Positions 10,861-20,777 of a stretch of 64,000 nt of DNA are shown here, piece by piece; the first letter of the stretch is position 1, and each line of letters opens with the position of its first letter. A program made the position numbers and the translations under genes. The stretch is from contig NC_070570.1 of the NCBI RefSeq assembly GCF_026914185.1, positions 2,294,001 to 2,358,000 of the forward strand. The letters are read 5' to 3'. Origin of the DNA: Puccinia triticina. Its lineage: Eukaryota; Basidiomycota; Pucciniomycetes; Pucciniales; Pucciniaceae. A model generated the notes under the pieces. It was not told the DNA's origin. It saw nothing but the letters and a program-made list of their open reading frames with translations, and searched no databases.

Positions 10861-12004
10861 AGAGTCTTTAAAGCATGTCGCTGAACTCCGGGAGTAGGAC
10901 TGCTGCTTCTGGCGCCCCTTGCCCTTGGCAATGTTCATCTCACATCGTACGGCTGTCGCCCAGATGGCTCTGGTTTTCATACCCATGTCCCTGCTTGCAT
11001 TCCATAGACCTGTGTTCTTGTTTCCAATTTCTCACTGCTCACAAAAGTATAATAGTTCCTCCCTTTGCTATATCCACTATAACACCTCCTCCACCGTGTC
11101 TTCCTCCCTCCCCTCCCCTGCCTGTGCCACCAACGCTTCTGCCATTTGCTTGTCCTCCTCCCCCCCTTGATGATCCTCCGTGGTCGCGGTTAGTGTGGTT
11201 GGAGGTCCACCAATTACCTTTAAAACCGCCTTGCCAATGCCAACTAATCACGTTTTCATTTTCCTTCTCCCCTAGCTTCTTCTTCTCTCCGACCTGCTTC
11301 TCCCCCTCTTCCGTTCTCCTTTTATTCCCCTTGCCAATTGATTGATTAGACTGGGGCCTGGCCTGTCAGATGATGGTCATTACGCAAAGGTGGGTGTCTA
11401 AAACAACCTTAAGGAGTAACGCTAGCTAATTTTCACTTCTAATGGACCCTTTACCCGCCCTTCCTCCTCCGTTCCCACCTCCGCTTTGTTCACTGCCGCC
11501 GCTGCCGTTCCGGCTTCCGGACCGCGCGCCTTTGTCTTCCCGGTCCTGTTGGCCTGACAGCCCGCAATTGCTCTTGTAGCCTCAGTCTTTGGACCCACTT
11601 GGACCTCTCGGCGTATTGGGTCTGGGTTTATATTGATGTACCAGGCGCCTCGCGGTTGGCTGTTGGTGGTGGAGATGCCCGGGATCAAGGAGAAGCTGGG
11701 TTGGCTTATCAAGGTTGGGGAGGGGTGTCAGTAGGTCGGAGCTTACGTCTAGCTAGAGAAGGGGTCAATGGGGTTGACCGGTTGTGGGTGATTAATTTTC
11801 AGGGTCGGTGAATTGATGCGCCCGTTGACCGTTGTTCTCTTTAGCCCAGCCCAAGTCTGATATGGGCAATGCTCCTGAGCCATACGTCCTGCGGCTTCCC
11901 CTGCCATCACTTTCTCCAAAACCTAAACCTCCAGCACAGCCTGTTGTATGTTCAATTCCCCTTCCCCCTTCCTGCTCTGTACCCCCAATCCCACCTACTC
12001 CAAC
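10861..12004. other. Pro/Ser-rich low-complexity sequence, no supported gene
   Basis: C- and T-rich tracts give proline-rich open frames in several phases. None has a recognisable domain. The last 100 bp (CCCCCAATCCC, then CCTACTCC) are repeated at about 52045-52068, showing that this is the left half of an empty site now split by the solo LTR at 12005. Confidence 0.35.
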
Positions 12005-12970
12005 TGTGAGCCTGAGTATCTATAGTGACTACAGGACACAAGAAAGAAAGGGGGAAATAGTTGGATTTCTTTGGATAAAGAAAATACAACTGTGAGAGAG
12101 ATAGAGAAAGAGAAAAGAGAAACAGGACAGGATCAGGATAAGGAGATATACTAGGTTATTCTAGTGGGAATGCACGTCCACTGGCAATCAGAAGAGTGCT
12201 GCTAAGCTGTGCTAGAAAGTGCTACAGCCTCCTCTCAATAAGAAATGTGGAGGGTCTCTGGATTAGATAAGTTTAATCCAGCCACAATTTTTTAGCTTCC
12301 TTCTGGATAGTCAAGGTTCTTAAAGGGAAACCTGAGGGACAGCCCTGTAACCTAGATTTGAGGCAAAGGCCAGCAGATAAGAAGGAACAGCCCTGTGATC
12401 AAGAATGAGGAAAAGGCCAGCAGATATGGAGGGACAGCCCTGTGATCAAAAGAAGGCAAAGGCCAGCAGAAAAGAGTAGATCAAGCAAGACACAGAGTTG
12501 TACCTCTGAGATAAACAAGGTTCAGTGAAAGAGGTTACTTACTGTCAATATCCTAGGCGCCTGTGGCGGTAGGTATACTGGGAGTGTTGTAAACTCTTTG
12601 GTGGTGATCCTGGGGTTATCTGGGGTGTGGTTCTGGTGTGCTGAAGTCTGTGGATCCTCCAGCTGCATGGGGGATCCTGACTTCAAAAATTTTCAAAGGT
12701 GGATGACATAATCACACATTAACCTGTGGTTGGGAGCGCTCAGGCGCGACTACATGGCACTGCTGCGCATGTGAGTCACAAACCACAAACTCTAAGAAGG
12801 AGTAGAGATATTTTAAAGTGATCAGTGAAAACTAGGGTCAAAATTGCATGAGAAATCAGAATCTGAAGTCAAAACAAACTTATGTCTTAAGGTTAAAAAG
12901 ATATGAGCACATTTAGGTATAAAATGGAGATAAAAGGCAGTTTTAGGTCAACTGTGTTGACTCTAAGGCT
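12005..12970 (-). mobile_element. Solo LTR of the chromodomain Gypsy family (divergent copy)
   Basis: About 966 bp beginning TGTGAGCCTGAG and ending near ACTCTAAGGCT, alignable over its full length with the LTRs at 28614-29581 and 37162-38129. Shared words include ATAGTTGGATTTCT, GGTTATTCTAGTGGGAATGC, TGAGATAAACAAGGTTCAGT and ATCCTAGGCGCCTGTG. No internal region adjoins it, so it is a solo LTR left by LTR-LTR recombination. The last few bases (GACA) are lost and the TSD is not clean. It is more divergent than the intact element's LTRs and therefore older. Confidence 0.85.
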
Positions 12971-13470
12971 CAAACCTACTGGATTATCTGCTAAAATGTG
13001 TAATCGCCGCAGATATTGCAGTCTCACTTCCCCTCTTGTTCTGTCCGCTGTAAGACTCAAAAGTGGTTGTGAAACCCTTTTGCTAAATGGAGAAGGGGAT
13101 GATGGAGGTGCAAACTCTGCCCTTCTACACTATCAGATAACAAGACCCACCAAGCTAAGCTTGGCAAGTTTTAATCAAGTGATAGGTCTGGTCTAGTTCC
13201 AGATGAAGTTGTTCAATGACAGGTATGTGAGAGTTGAGAGGTTTTATGATGATGGAAAGGGTGAAAGTTGACTCGATGTTTCCGGTGGGGGTTGAACACA
13301 GGTCTTCAAGAGGGTGGTATAGAAAGTTGAGAAGAGTGTCTGGACTGAGAAGGGTATATGTCTTAGTTGGGAGTTGAACCAGGAACCAGTTAACTTGTGA
13401 CAGGTGCGTGATATGCAACCAGTGATATGAGAGTATGAGAATTTACTACCTTAAAAGGTATAAGATTCTG
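12971..13470. other. Remnant shared with 52.07 kb, plus tRNA-like B-box words; no gene
   Basis: Positions 12973-13045 match 52070-52145 closely (TACTGGATTATCTGCTAAAA, then CGCCGCAGATAT). Both copies encode GLSAK, then RRRY on the plus strand. Further right, two minus-strand words resembling an RNA polymerase III B box (GTTCAACCCC near 13286, GGTTCAACTCC near 13375) occur without a convincing tRNA fold. Confidence 0.35.
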
Positions 13471-13483
13471 TAACCAAAGGTTG

Positions 13484-13925
13484 TGGGTTTGCGCCGCAGG
13501 CGCGTGGCTGCGCCGAAGGCGCCCTACCGCCCCAAAGGGGCGGTCTCCCTTATTTTGTCCTGAAATCCACATAAATAAATATGTTACCTTTTATCTCCTA
13601 AGACTGCCCAGCCCCGCAGGGCACTGCGCCAAAGGCGCCCTACCGCCCCGAAGGGGTGGTCTCCCTTCTTTTGTCCCGAAATCCACATACGTTATCTTTT
13701 ATTTATCTGTTACTTATCTTTAATCTTCCTAAGACTGCCCGGCCCCGAAGGCGCCCTACCGCCCCAAAGGGGTGGTCTCCCTTCTTTTGTTCTCAAATGT
13801 ATCATACATTTTTTTTTCTTCCTCACAGACTGCTAGGCCCCAAAGGGCACCGCGCCGTAGGCGCCCTACCGCCCCAAAGGGGCGGTCTCCCTTCTTTGTC
13901 CTTAAATTCATGTAGACATTTAGCT
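13484..13925. repeat. Tandem array, four units of about 115 bp with a GC hairpin
   Basis: Each unit carries GGCGCCCTACCGCCCC, AAAGGGGCGGTCTCCCTT, then an AT-rich spacer ending in ATCCACATA or similar. Cores start near 13519, 13636, 13748 and 13859. The core CCGCCCC AAA GGGGCGG is a strong hairpin. A weaker related sequence continues at 14490-14660. All frames are non-coding. Confidence 0.75.
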
Positions 13926-13967
13926 TTTTATCTCTTATTTCTTTCCATTGCTTTTATCAACGGTGGG

Positions 13968-14419
13968 CCAGCTACGCTAACCGTAGCGTTAGCGTGGCGT
14001 AGCGTAGCGGAATTCCGCTAAATTTTAGCGTAGCGTTAGCGGAATTGCGCCTTTCTGCGCTAACGCTACACGCAAAGGGTGCACAGCTAATTTAGCTGTT
14101 AGCGTAGCGTTAGCGCAGATGCGCTAACGCTACACACGCAGGGCGCAAAAGAGCGCGCGCTACGGTGCGCCACAGTGCTTTTAGCTAAAAAAAAGGCCTT
14201 TTGTTCCGCTAAAAGCGCTGTAGCGCAGCGTAGCGTAGTGACTGTAGCGGCGCGCTAACACTAACAAACAATTGGCGCGCTGTTAGCGCCGCTGAAACGT
14301 AGCGCAGCGTAGCGGCGCTAACAGCGCGCTAACGCTACTCAAAATGGGCGGGCGCTTTTTGCCGCTACGCTAACGCTAAGTGGCCCTGTAGCGTAGTGTA
14401 GCGTAGCGGCCCACCGTTG
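13968..14419. mobile_element. Foldback MITE 2, TIR CAACGGTGGGCC, interior of CGCTA/TAGCG motifs
   Basis: The ends are CAACGGTGGGCC and GGCCCACCGTTG, flanked by a perfect CTTTTAT repeat (13961-13967 and 14420-14426). An 8-bp GCTTTTAT is possible if the last G belongs to the target. The 452-bp interior is almost wholly made of CGCTA, TAGCG, GTAGCG and GCTAAC words in both orientations and is non-coding. It shares the terminal decamer and TSD size with MITE 1 but none of its interior. Confidence 0.8.
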
Positions 14420-14439
14420 CTTTTATCGCTTTTATCTTT

Positions 14440-14760
14440 TGATCACTTTTATTTTTTCTATCTTTTGATCTTCCTTAGATTACCTCGCACCGGAGCTACA
14501 GCCCCGAAGGGCCACTCCCGCCCAAAGGAAGCAGCTCAGCATAACCCAAAAGGTCTCTCCCAAAGGAGATCAACACAGGCTCTTTCCCAAAGGAGCTCAA
14601 GAAGGTTCCTCTCCTGAAGAAGCCCAACAACCACTCCCAAGGGAGCATGGGACTCCCAAAGGATTCCTGTCCAGCCAATACTTTCTCAAAGTGGCCAGGA
14701 CTGGGTCCTTTTATATTGGCCTCAGCACACCCGCACACCGATATAATCATTGCCCTACCT
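14440..14760. repeat. Degenerate CCCAAAGGAG-type short repeats
   Basis: CCCAAAGG(A)AG-like words recur about every 20-25 bp between 14520 and 14665, related in composition to the tandem array at 13484. No gene is seen here or in the next 600 bp up to 15377. Confidence 0.5.
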
Positions 14761-15376
14761 CAAGGCACAAAATGAAAAAGCCAACATTCCACCTTGCTAC
14801 AACGCCCCAATCCATTTGCCCCAGATAAGTTTCATTCACCCGATTGCCTCCCATTGGCTTGATCAATCAGGTGATCAATATGTGCATCATGTGTTGGTTC
14901 GCTACCCCAATTTTCCTCTGTGATTTCCTCAATGATCCGGATCTGCCTACAGCATTCAAAACAAGCTCTTCCAATATATGTTTGCAACCTTCATGCGTGG
15001 TAAGCCAATGCAGTTTAGTAGATATTGTCTCTGAGTTTCATCCTTCAAGGAGGGAATACAACCACTGGTGTCGTCAAAACCAGTGTATCCCCCAGAACCC
15101 ACGCTATGTACGCTGTTCCAAACAACCCAGAATCTCAAATCCCATCCCCATACTCAGTCAACCCAACCCATTTGACGAGTTGGTTGATGTAAGTCCCAAC
15201 ATATTTAAAATGAATATTCCCATTGCAATGTGTCGACAAACATGTGAATTTCCCGGATATTTTATATTTCAATATGAAAAATCATGATCCGTTATGATAC
15301 CACATGCCTTTGCACTGTAACCATCAGCAAGTCAAGAGAAACGCATTCCGGGCTCGAATGGATAAAAGCCAACGTA

Positions 15377-16836
15377 ATGAGCCCTGATCTGCCTCCTTCA
15401 ACTACCCAACAGTCTCAGGACACTCAGAAAAGCATGGCTACGATCCGCCGGCCTACTCGGCCGATGTACACAATTGGAACATTTGACATAACTGACTTAG
15501 TAAGCGCTTCAATACTTGCATGCATCATACGTAGTATTCCACATCAATTTTGTGTGTGTGTTTCTGACACATATATTTATTTTATTGTGTTGTGTGAATA
15601 TACTAACAGGCGCCAAATGAAATTCCCAACGGGCGTAATTATGGGCTTTTTAACTATCTTACCTCCATTGTTGTTACCAACCAAATCGCAGGCAAAACCA
15701 GCTACATGGTGAACATGTCGGGATATGGATCACAATTGAGCCAGCTTGCAAAAGATAATGTCTACTTCACAGGTGGACGGCTCCTCAAGACCAAAAGCAA
15801 CTCTTCTCACTTATTTTACGATCCGAACTTGACCTTTTCCATAGGCGTCACTAGAGATTATCTTGAAAACAGGAATCACTCAAAGCTTCTCGGTAAAGTG
15901 ATTGCAATTGGTTTTGGAACTATCACACGTGTTGATAGGATCAGAGCTGTTGGAACCAATGGGAGCTCTCAAGAGAATCTCGAGGTTACTATGGCACATA
16001 ACAACTGGAACACCATTGTGAGATTACATTTTTTTTGCCCCCCATGACCACAAACTAACCTCAAATTCTTTTCAAAATATAGTCAAGGACAACGGTTGAA
16101 TTCCAGACTGTTTACACCATTCCTGGAACTACATTCTTCCTCAACGCGTTCCCCTTTTTTTGTTGTTGGAGCCGACACTATCATTATAGGTAATATCACA
16201 CGGTTCAACAAGGCCGCCTCCACTTGGAATGTCATAGTATGTACTCATTATTCACATAATGACATTGCAAACAAATATCTGATCACTATCCACAATCATT
16301 CAACTTATGTAGACCACGATGTTTTCCATCACATCTGGCAATCAAAATCCCGGTGCAGCTCCAAATGGGTCCACAGTAGGGAGATCAAATCTGCGACCAA
16401 ACCTGTGAGCACACTTTCACATAGTTTTTTGTATTTTTGATAGTTGAGTAGTGATTTCGGAGTGTATAACAGTAGACAAATCGGTGGTGCAGCACCTGCA
16501 ACATCAAACGGCAGGGTTGTTGCCCAGAACAACTCGAGCCACGATGTCAACTCTATTGCTTCCACACCCAGCTCCTCCTCCAGCAACATGGTACCAAGAC
16601 CATCGCCTGCAAATTCAATATTGACACCTGGCCCACCCAATGGCTTCAAACCTGGTGAGATCGGCGAAGCAAATAGCCACACCCCTGAGGATGATGATGA
16701 CAATCACTTTGTCAACACCAACAAAAAAGGCAAGCGTGTAGTGCGACCCGGTGACCAGCCCACTCAGAATTCAGCTGCCAAACCCACTGCCGGGCCATCT
16801 TTGCTTTCAGAGGCCCAAAAAAGACTCAAGCGCTGA
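15377..16836 (+). CDS. Spliced gene of unknown, probably lineage-specific family
   Basis: I read exons 15377-15499, 15610-16017, 16083-16236, 16313-16404 and about 16449-16836. Introns have GT..AG ends, and the first ends TACTAACAG. Joining them gives FDITDL|APNEIPNGRNYGLFNYL, then NMSGYGSQLSQLAKDN, KVIAIGFGTITRVDRI, FQTVYTIPGTTFFL and DTIIIGNITRFNKAASTW. The N-terminal 200 residues look like a compact beta-rich domain; an OB-fold-like nucleic-acid-binding role is only a guess. The C-terminus is Ser/Asn/Pro-rich with an acidic run and a basic KKGKR that could be a nuclear signal. One problem is that seven Ts near 16157 shift the frame where six would keep it, so this copy may be a young pseudogene or hold a sequence error. 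An upstream ATG is chosen because the frame is open from there; MATIRRPTRP at 15434 is an alternative start. Confidence 0.55.
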
Positions 16837-17084
16837 AATTTATCCGTATTTCATGACTAAGATCAATACTACATTCTTTGTAGAGACATATGTATTAGAT
16901 AAAATCAATCATATCAACGCTCTTTAACATATTTTGCTGATTTAAAACATGAGCGTACACATCATCATTCTTCCAACAATTCCATAGAAACAGTGTTGTC
17001 CGTTACAAGATTCAAGTAATGATTTGACTGATCATGGTGGAGCTTTGTGCAAAAGCAGAATGGCAGTGCGGGCAGCGCACGTAC

Positions 17085-17240
17085 TGTCGGATTACGCGTA
17101 ATCCAACAGTACGACTCAACAAGCGCCATGTTCCTGTTGAGTCGGGATCCAACAGTACAACTCAACGAGGTGTTCCTGTTGAGTCGTACTGTCGGATTCC
17201 ACGGAATCCGACAGTACAACTCAACAAAGGCTCAATCCAA
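17085..17240. repeat. Cluster of interlocking palindromes next to a Copia LTR
   Basis: Within 155 bp the words ACTGTCGGATT, AATCC.ACAGTAC, ACTCAAC and GTTGAGTC recur in both orientations (for example ACTGTCGGATTCC facing GGAATCCGACAGT around 17205). Several alternative hairpins are possible. It ends about 20 bp before the Copia LTR and could be a MITE or its debris. Confidence 0.6.
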
Positions 17241-17260
17241 CAGTACGATGCACACAGGCA

Positions 17261-17503
17261 TGTTGTAGTATAGATACGTAATCTGTCTTTACGTCTCATA
17301 CTACAGTGGTTGACGGTAGTCATTATGCCATGACCTACCATAGACATGGGATACTCCCATGTTACTTGACTCAACAGCTAGTTGTATTTACATAATAGCA
17401 TGTATATAAATACAACTATGTTTTCACTTCTTGTGTATTCATCATTCATTCCTCTCTGTCAATTCATTTGTATACACATTCTCCCATTGTCAAGCTCCAA
17501 TAG
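17261..17503 (+). repeat. Left LTR of the Copia element (3' limit approximate)
   Basis: It is identified by near-identity of its first 120 bp to 42187-42306. TATATAAA at 17403-17410 is a plausible core promoter. The end is placed just before AGGTTATGAGC, which resembles a primer-binding site of the half-tRNA type; this limit is inference. Confidence 0.65.
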
Positions 17504-17579
17504 GTTATGAGCATTATCTCGTCGTAAATAGATATCTACAGAGTTCTGATTAAAGTTATACAGTATATAGTGCAATAGT

Positions 17580-17700
17580 TTTTTCTTCTCTACGGATTTC
17601 TCTTCTACGGTTTTCTCTATTCTACGGTTTTCTCTGGTTCTACGGTTTTTTCTACGGATATCTCTGCGGTTTTTTCTCTTATACGGATCTCGTCTCTACA
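17580..17700 (+). repeat. TCTACGGTTTTCTC short tandem repeats in the Copia leader
   Basis: Variants of (T)CTACGG(A/T)TTTCTCT occur at least six times between the putative primer-binding site and the gag ATG at 17784. It is untranslated leader sequence with no known role. Confidence 0.6.
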
Positions 17701-17783
17701 ATAGTCTACAGTCGAATTTTTTTTTGCTAGAAGCATAACTTTTCAACCAGTAACATCTTTACCTATACACATACATTTCACAA

Positions 17784-20136
17784 ATGGCACCTGTCAACCG
17801 TTCCCCCAAATCCATCTCCACCAGATCTTCCGGTTCGGGTCCAAACACAGGATCCAGCAGCAACGCCGCAGGGAAACGCATAGCGAGCAGCCCCACGGGA
17901 TCCGACAACAAGCGGGAAACGGTTCGCGCAAGTTGAGACTTGGCACCTCACATCAGTTGGGCCTCCTGAGTCATACCTGGACCGGCCGCGGCTCCATTGG
18001 ATGAAGAAGAACCTGCTCCTGACTTTTCCTACGCAATGGACCATTGACACAGGGAGCCCATCACAAAGAACACCTATCTCAGATTCCCGGAGACTTTCCG
18101 ACTCACATCAAGCGCGGTCAACTACCGTGACTGGCTCAAAGATGTACAAGACATGGCCGACTTCAACCTAGAGTACAAGGAGTACTACTTTAAGGATTTC
18201 TCTCAACTCCGAGTCAAAAAGATAGCACAAGCTATTCTCTTGATTTCACTTTCCCGAGAAATTAAAGCCGAGGTCGATGGCTTTGACAGCAGTTTTGAAA
18301 TCATGAATGCTATAAGACGCCGGTTCACCACGTTCAGCAGGGCGGCACAAATGAATTGTTGGGACGATCTTGAATCCATTAACTGTGATCTCTCGACCCT
18401 GGCTACTTTGGTTGTAGCAACTTACCAGCGCCGATTTTTGGATTTTACAGAATCTGGCGCCGTTCTCACCAAGGATTTTCTTTTTGGGATCCTTTTGCAG
18501 AAATCACTTGGCCACAATACACCACTCCAACAAGAGTTCAACTATTGAGTTGATCAAGAACTGGCTGCAAGGCGCCAAATCCCGCTACTTTTCGTGGAAA
18601 TGGTCGATATCCTCAATGATTGTCAGGAAAAGATCAAAGGTTGGGACGCCGCTCAGCAACGACAGATTGCACCGAGCACTTTCGCCGCCGAAGTGTCAAC
18701 TCAAAATCAACGAAGTGCCTCTATCGAGAGTCACCCCGACAATGTGTAAACCATGGCCGGACGACCAGCAAACTTTAGGACGCTGGCCCCTCGACACTGC
18801 TACAGATGCGGCTCTGGCGAGCATCTGATTGGCGCCTGTCCAGTACCGGCGACACCCAACCAACAGCCCAACACAAGGCGTGGTCAACACCTTCTGCCTC
18901 CTCAATACACGGCCTACTATCCCATTCTTGCGCCTCCGATCCCCTCTGCCGGTTTCCACCAGTTACTGGCGAAACCTCCACCGTCTACTGCGCCCAATCT
19001 GCGACCTGCAGACATATACCAACCTGTCTACCCGGAGGATACCAGATTGAATTCTGGTCAGCGCCCTGCTGCAAGAGAGGCTGAAGTTTCTGTTGCGACC
19101 GAACAACCATTGGCGCAAAACATGGAGGTTGATGGTATTGACGGACAACCCATTTTTAGCGATCTCAACTTCTCCGCTGTATCCCCTTCTGCGTACGCTG
19201 CCTCTCCTGCCCTTTTTGATACTGGGGCTACACATCACCTTACCGGTGATATACTAGCCCTGTCAAATTTAAAAACGCTGAATCCTCCTATTCCCTTCCG
19301 TGTTGCGACTAATGGACCTTCCCGTTTTATTACAGCAAAGGGAACACTCAGTTTTCCTGGAGCGAATTCAACGCTTACGGTACTCAGTGATGTACTGTAC
19401 TGCCCGCACGCCACTCATACTCTCATATCGCCAGCTGCTCTACGATTAGTGGGTTTCTCGCTTTCTTTCGAGTCCAACGCCTTTCACATTTCACATGGCG
19501 ATCACTTTTGGAGCAGTTCAGTCTTAAACCCTGCTAACCGCAAGTGGAAACTCCCAGCTCCTCTCTGACCGGATCGATCCTCATCTTCTCCATCTCCATT
19601 TCCTGTTGTATCCCATCCTCCAGTGTCTGTATCTCCCTCCTCCCCCAACACGTCTGTCATTACCGTTTCCCCAATACATGATTGTTCTTTGAGTTCCCCC
19701 CGTCCTTTGTCCATAGTCTCACACGCTGTATCCGAAACTTGCCCTAGTACTGTTCCACATATGCTAGCAACAAACGCACGCGCTGTCCCAATCCCTTCTA
19801 CTGTGTCTGTCCTGACGGCACAGGAGACCCGTGACGCTGTACCTTTTGAGTTCTCAGTGCCCGTTGCCACCTCTCGGCCGTTTGAGTTACCAAAACTGAC
19901 AGCCAATGAAACTCTCCTGCTACATGTGCATCACAGGTTTGGGAACGCGAGCCTTCGGACCATCCGTTGCATGATGGCCCTAGGGGTTGCGCTTGGACTA
20001 CCAAAATCTTTACCTTGAGGTGACATACAATGCCCTGCCTGCATGACTTCAAAGAGTGTAAATCAGAACACACTTACCTCTGATCGTCGCGAATTTCGCC
20101 CCATGGACGCCTGGAATGTTGACCTGGTCGGGCCGT
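17784..20136 (+). pseudogene. Copia gag-protease and integrase N-terminus, interrupted by stops
   Basis: The frame opens at ATG 17784 (MAPVNRSPKS). Gag follows (NYRDWLKDVQDMADF, AQAILLISLSREIKAEVDG), then a CCHC knuckle (CYRCGSGEHLIGAC near 18803), a retroviral-type aspartic protease (ALFDTGATHHLTGD near 19213) and an HHCC pre-integrase zinc domain (LHVHHRFGNASL, CPACMTSK). It ends at DAWNVDLVGP where Gypsy C is inserted. All pieces are in the same frame. In-frame stops lie near 17934, 17967, 18045, 18546, 19566 and 20016 (TGA) and 18747 (TAA). No frameshift is needed, so decay was by point mutation. Confidence 0.88.
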
Positions 20137-20777
20137 TGTGGTAAGACCAATCAAGAGCAAAATCATTGAAAATGGGTTAAAAATACAAATTACATACATT
20201 GAATTTATGAACACACCGTCAAAAAGCGTGGAAGAATTCAGTTTATAAGTTATGAATCTATTACATACAAAATACACAAGAACTGTTTATCTTAATGTGC
20301 TCAAAAGCGCTGAACACCTTTGAAATCACATGTACACAATTTTGTTTTCACATGGTGTTTATTTTATCACAAGTTCACTTAAAAACCACTCATATCTTGG
20401 CAATCACCTGAATTAGGTCATATTTTCCACAATAAGAAATTTCCCCACTTTGATCTTCAATCACATGTAGCAAATCACTTCTTAGACGTAATTTTCCTTC
20501 CCAATTAGTCCAAGCCAAGTGATCATAACCCAAAGAGGAAAATTGTTTTCATTACATATGTAAATCTTTCCCAACTGGTACATTTATTTCACATTACATT
20601 GAACAGCTTTCCTCATTAGTACATTATTTCACTACATTGTAAATCACTCTCAGACGTGATTTTTCCTATAAAAGGAGGCCTCTCTTGCTCCTTCTTGTTT
20701 TCTTTCCCCCTCATGCTTGCATTAGTGAATGAAAATTGATATCATTCAGCAGACATCACTTCAAAAATTGCCCCCTT
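20137..20777 (+). repeat. Truncated 5' LTR of Gypsy C
   Basis: It matches 27271-27911 base for base as far as I can read. Identity stops abruptly at a deletion junction (GCCCCCTT) that joins directly to gag sequence. TATAAAAG at 20667-20674 lies about 110 bp before the junction. Confidence 0.9.
20667..20674 (+). promoter_or_regulatory. TATA box in the Gypsy C LTR
   Basis: TATAAAAG followed by a pyrimidine-rich stretch (TCTCTTGCTCCTTCTTG) fits a U3/R core promoter. The second LTR has the same box at 27801-27808. Confidence 0.6.

Noticed and set aside
10875..11345. Proline/serine-rich ORF of 156 codons
   Set aside because: Low-complexity CT-rich DNA is open in several frames at once.
13280..13390. 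Two B-box-like words suggesting tRNA or SINE
   Set aside because: No cloverleaf, no A box at proper spacing, no poly-A or TSD that I could see.
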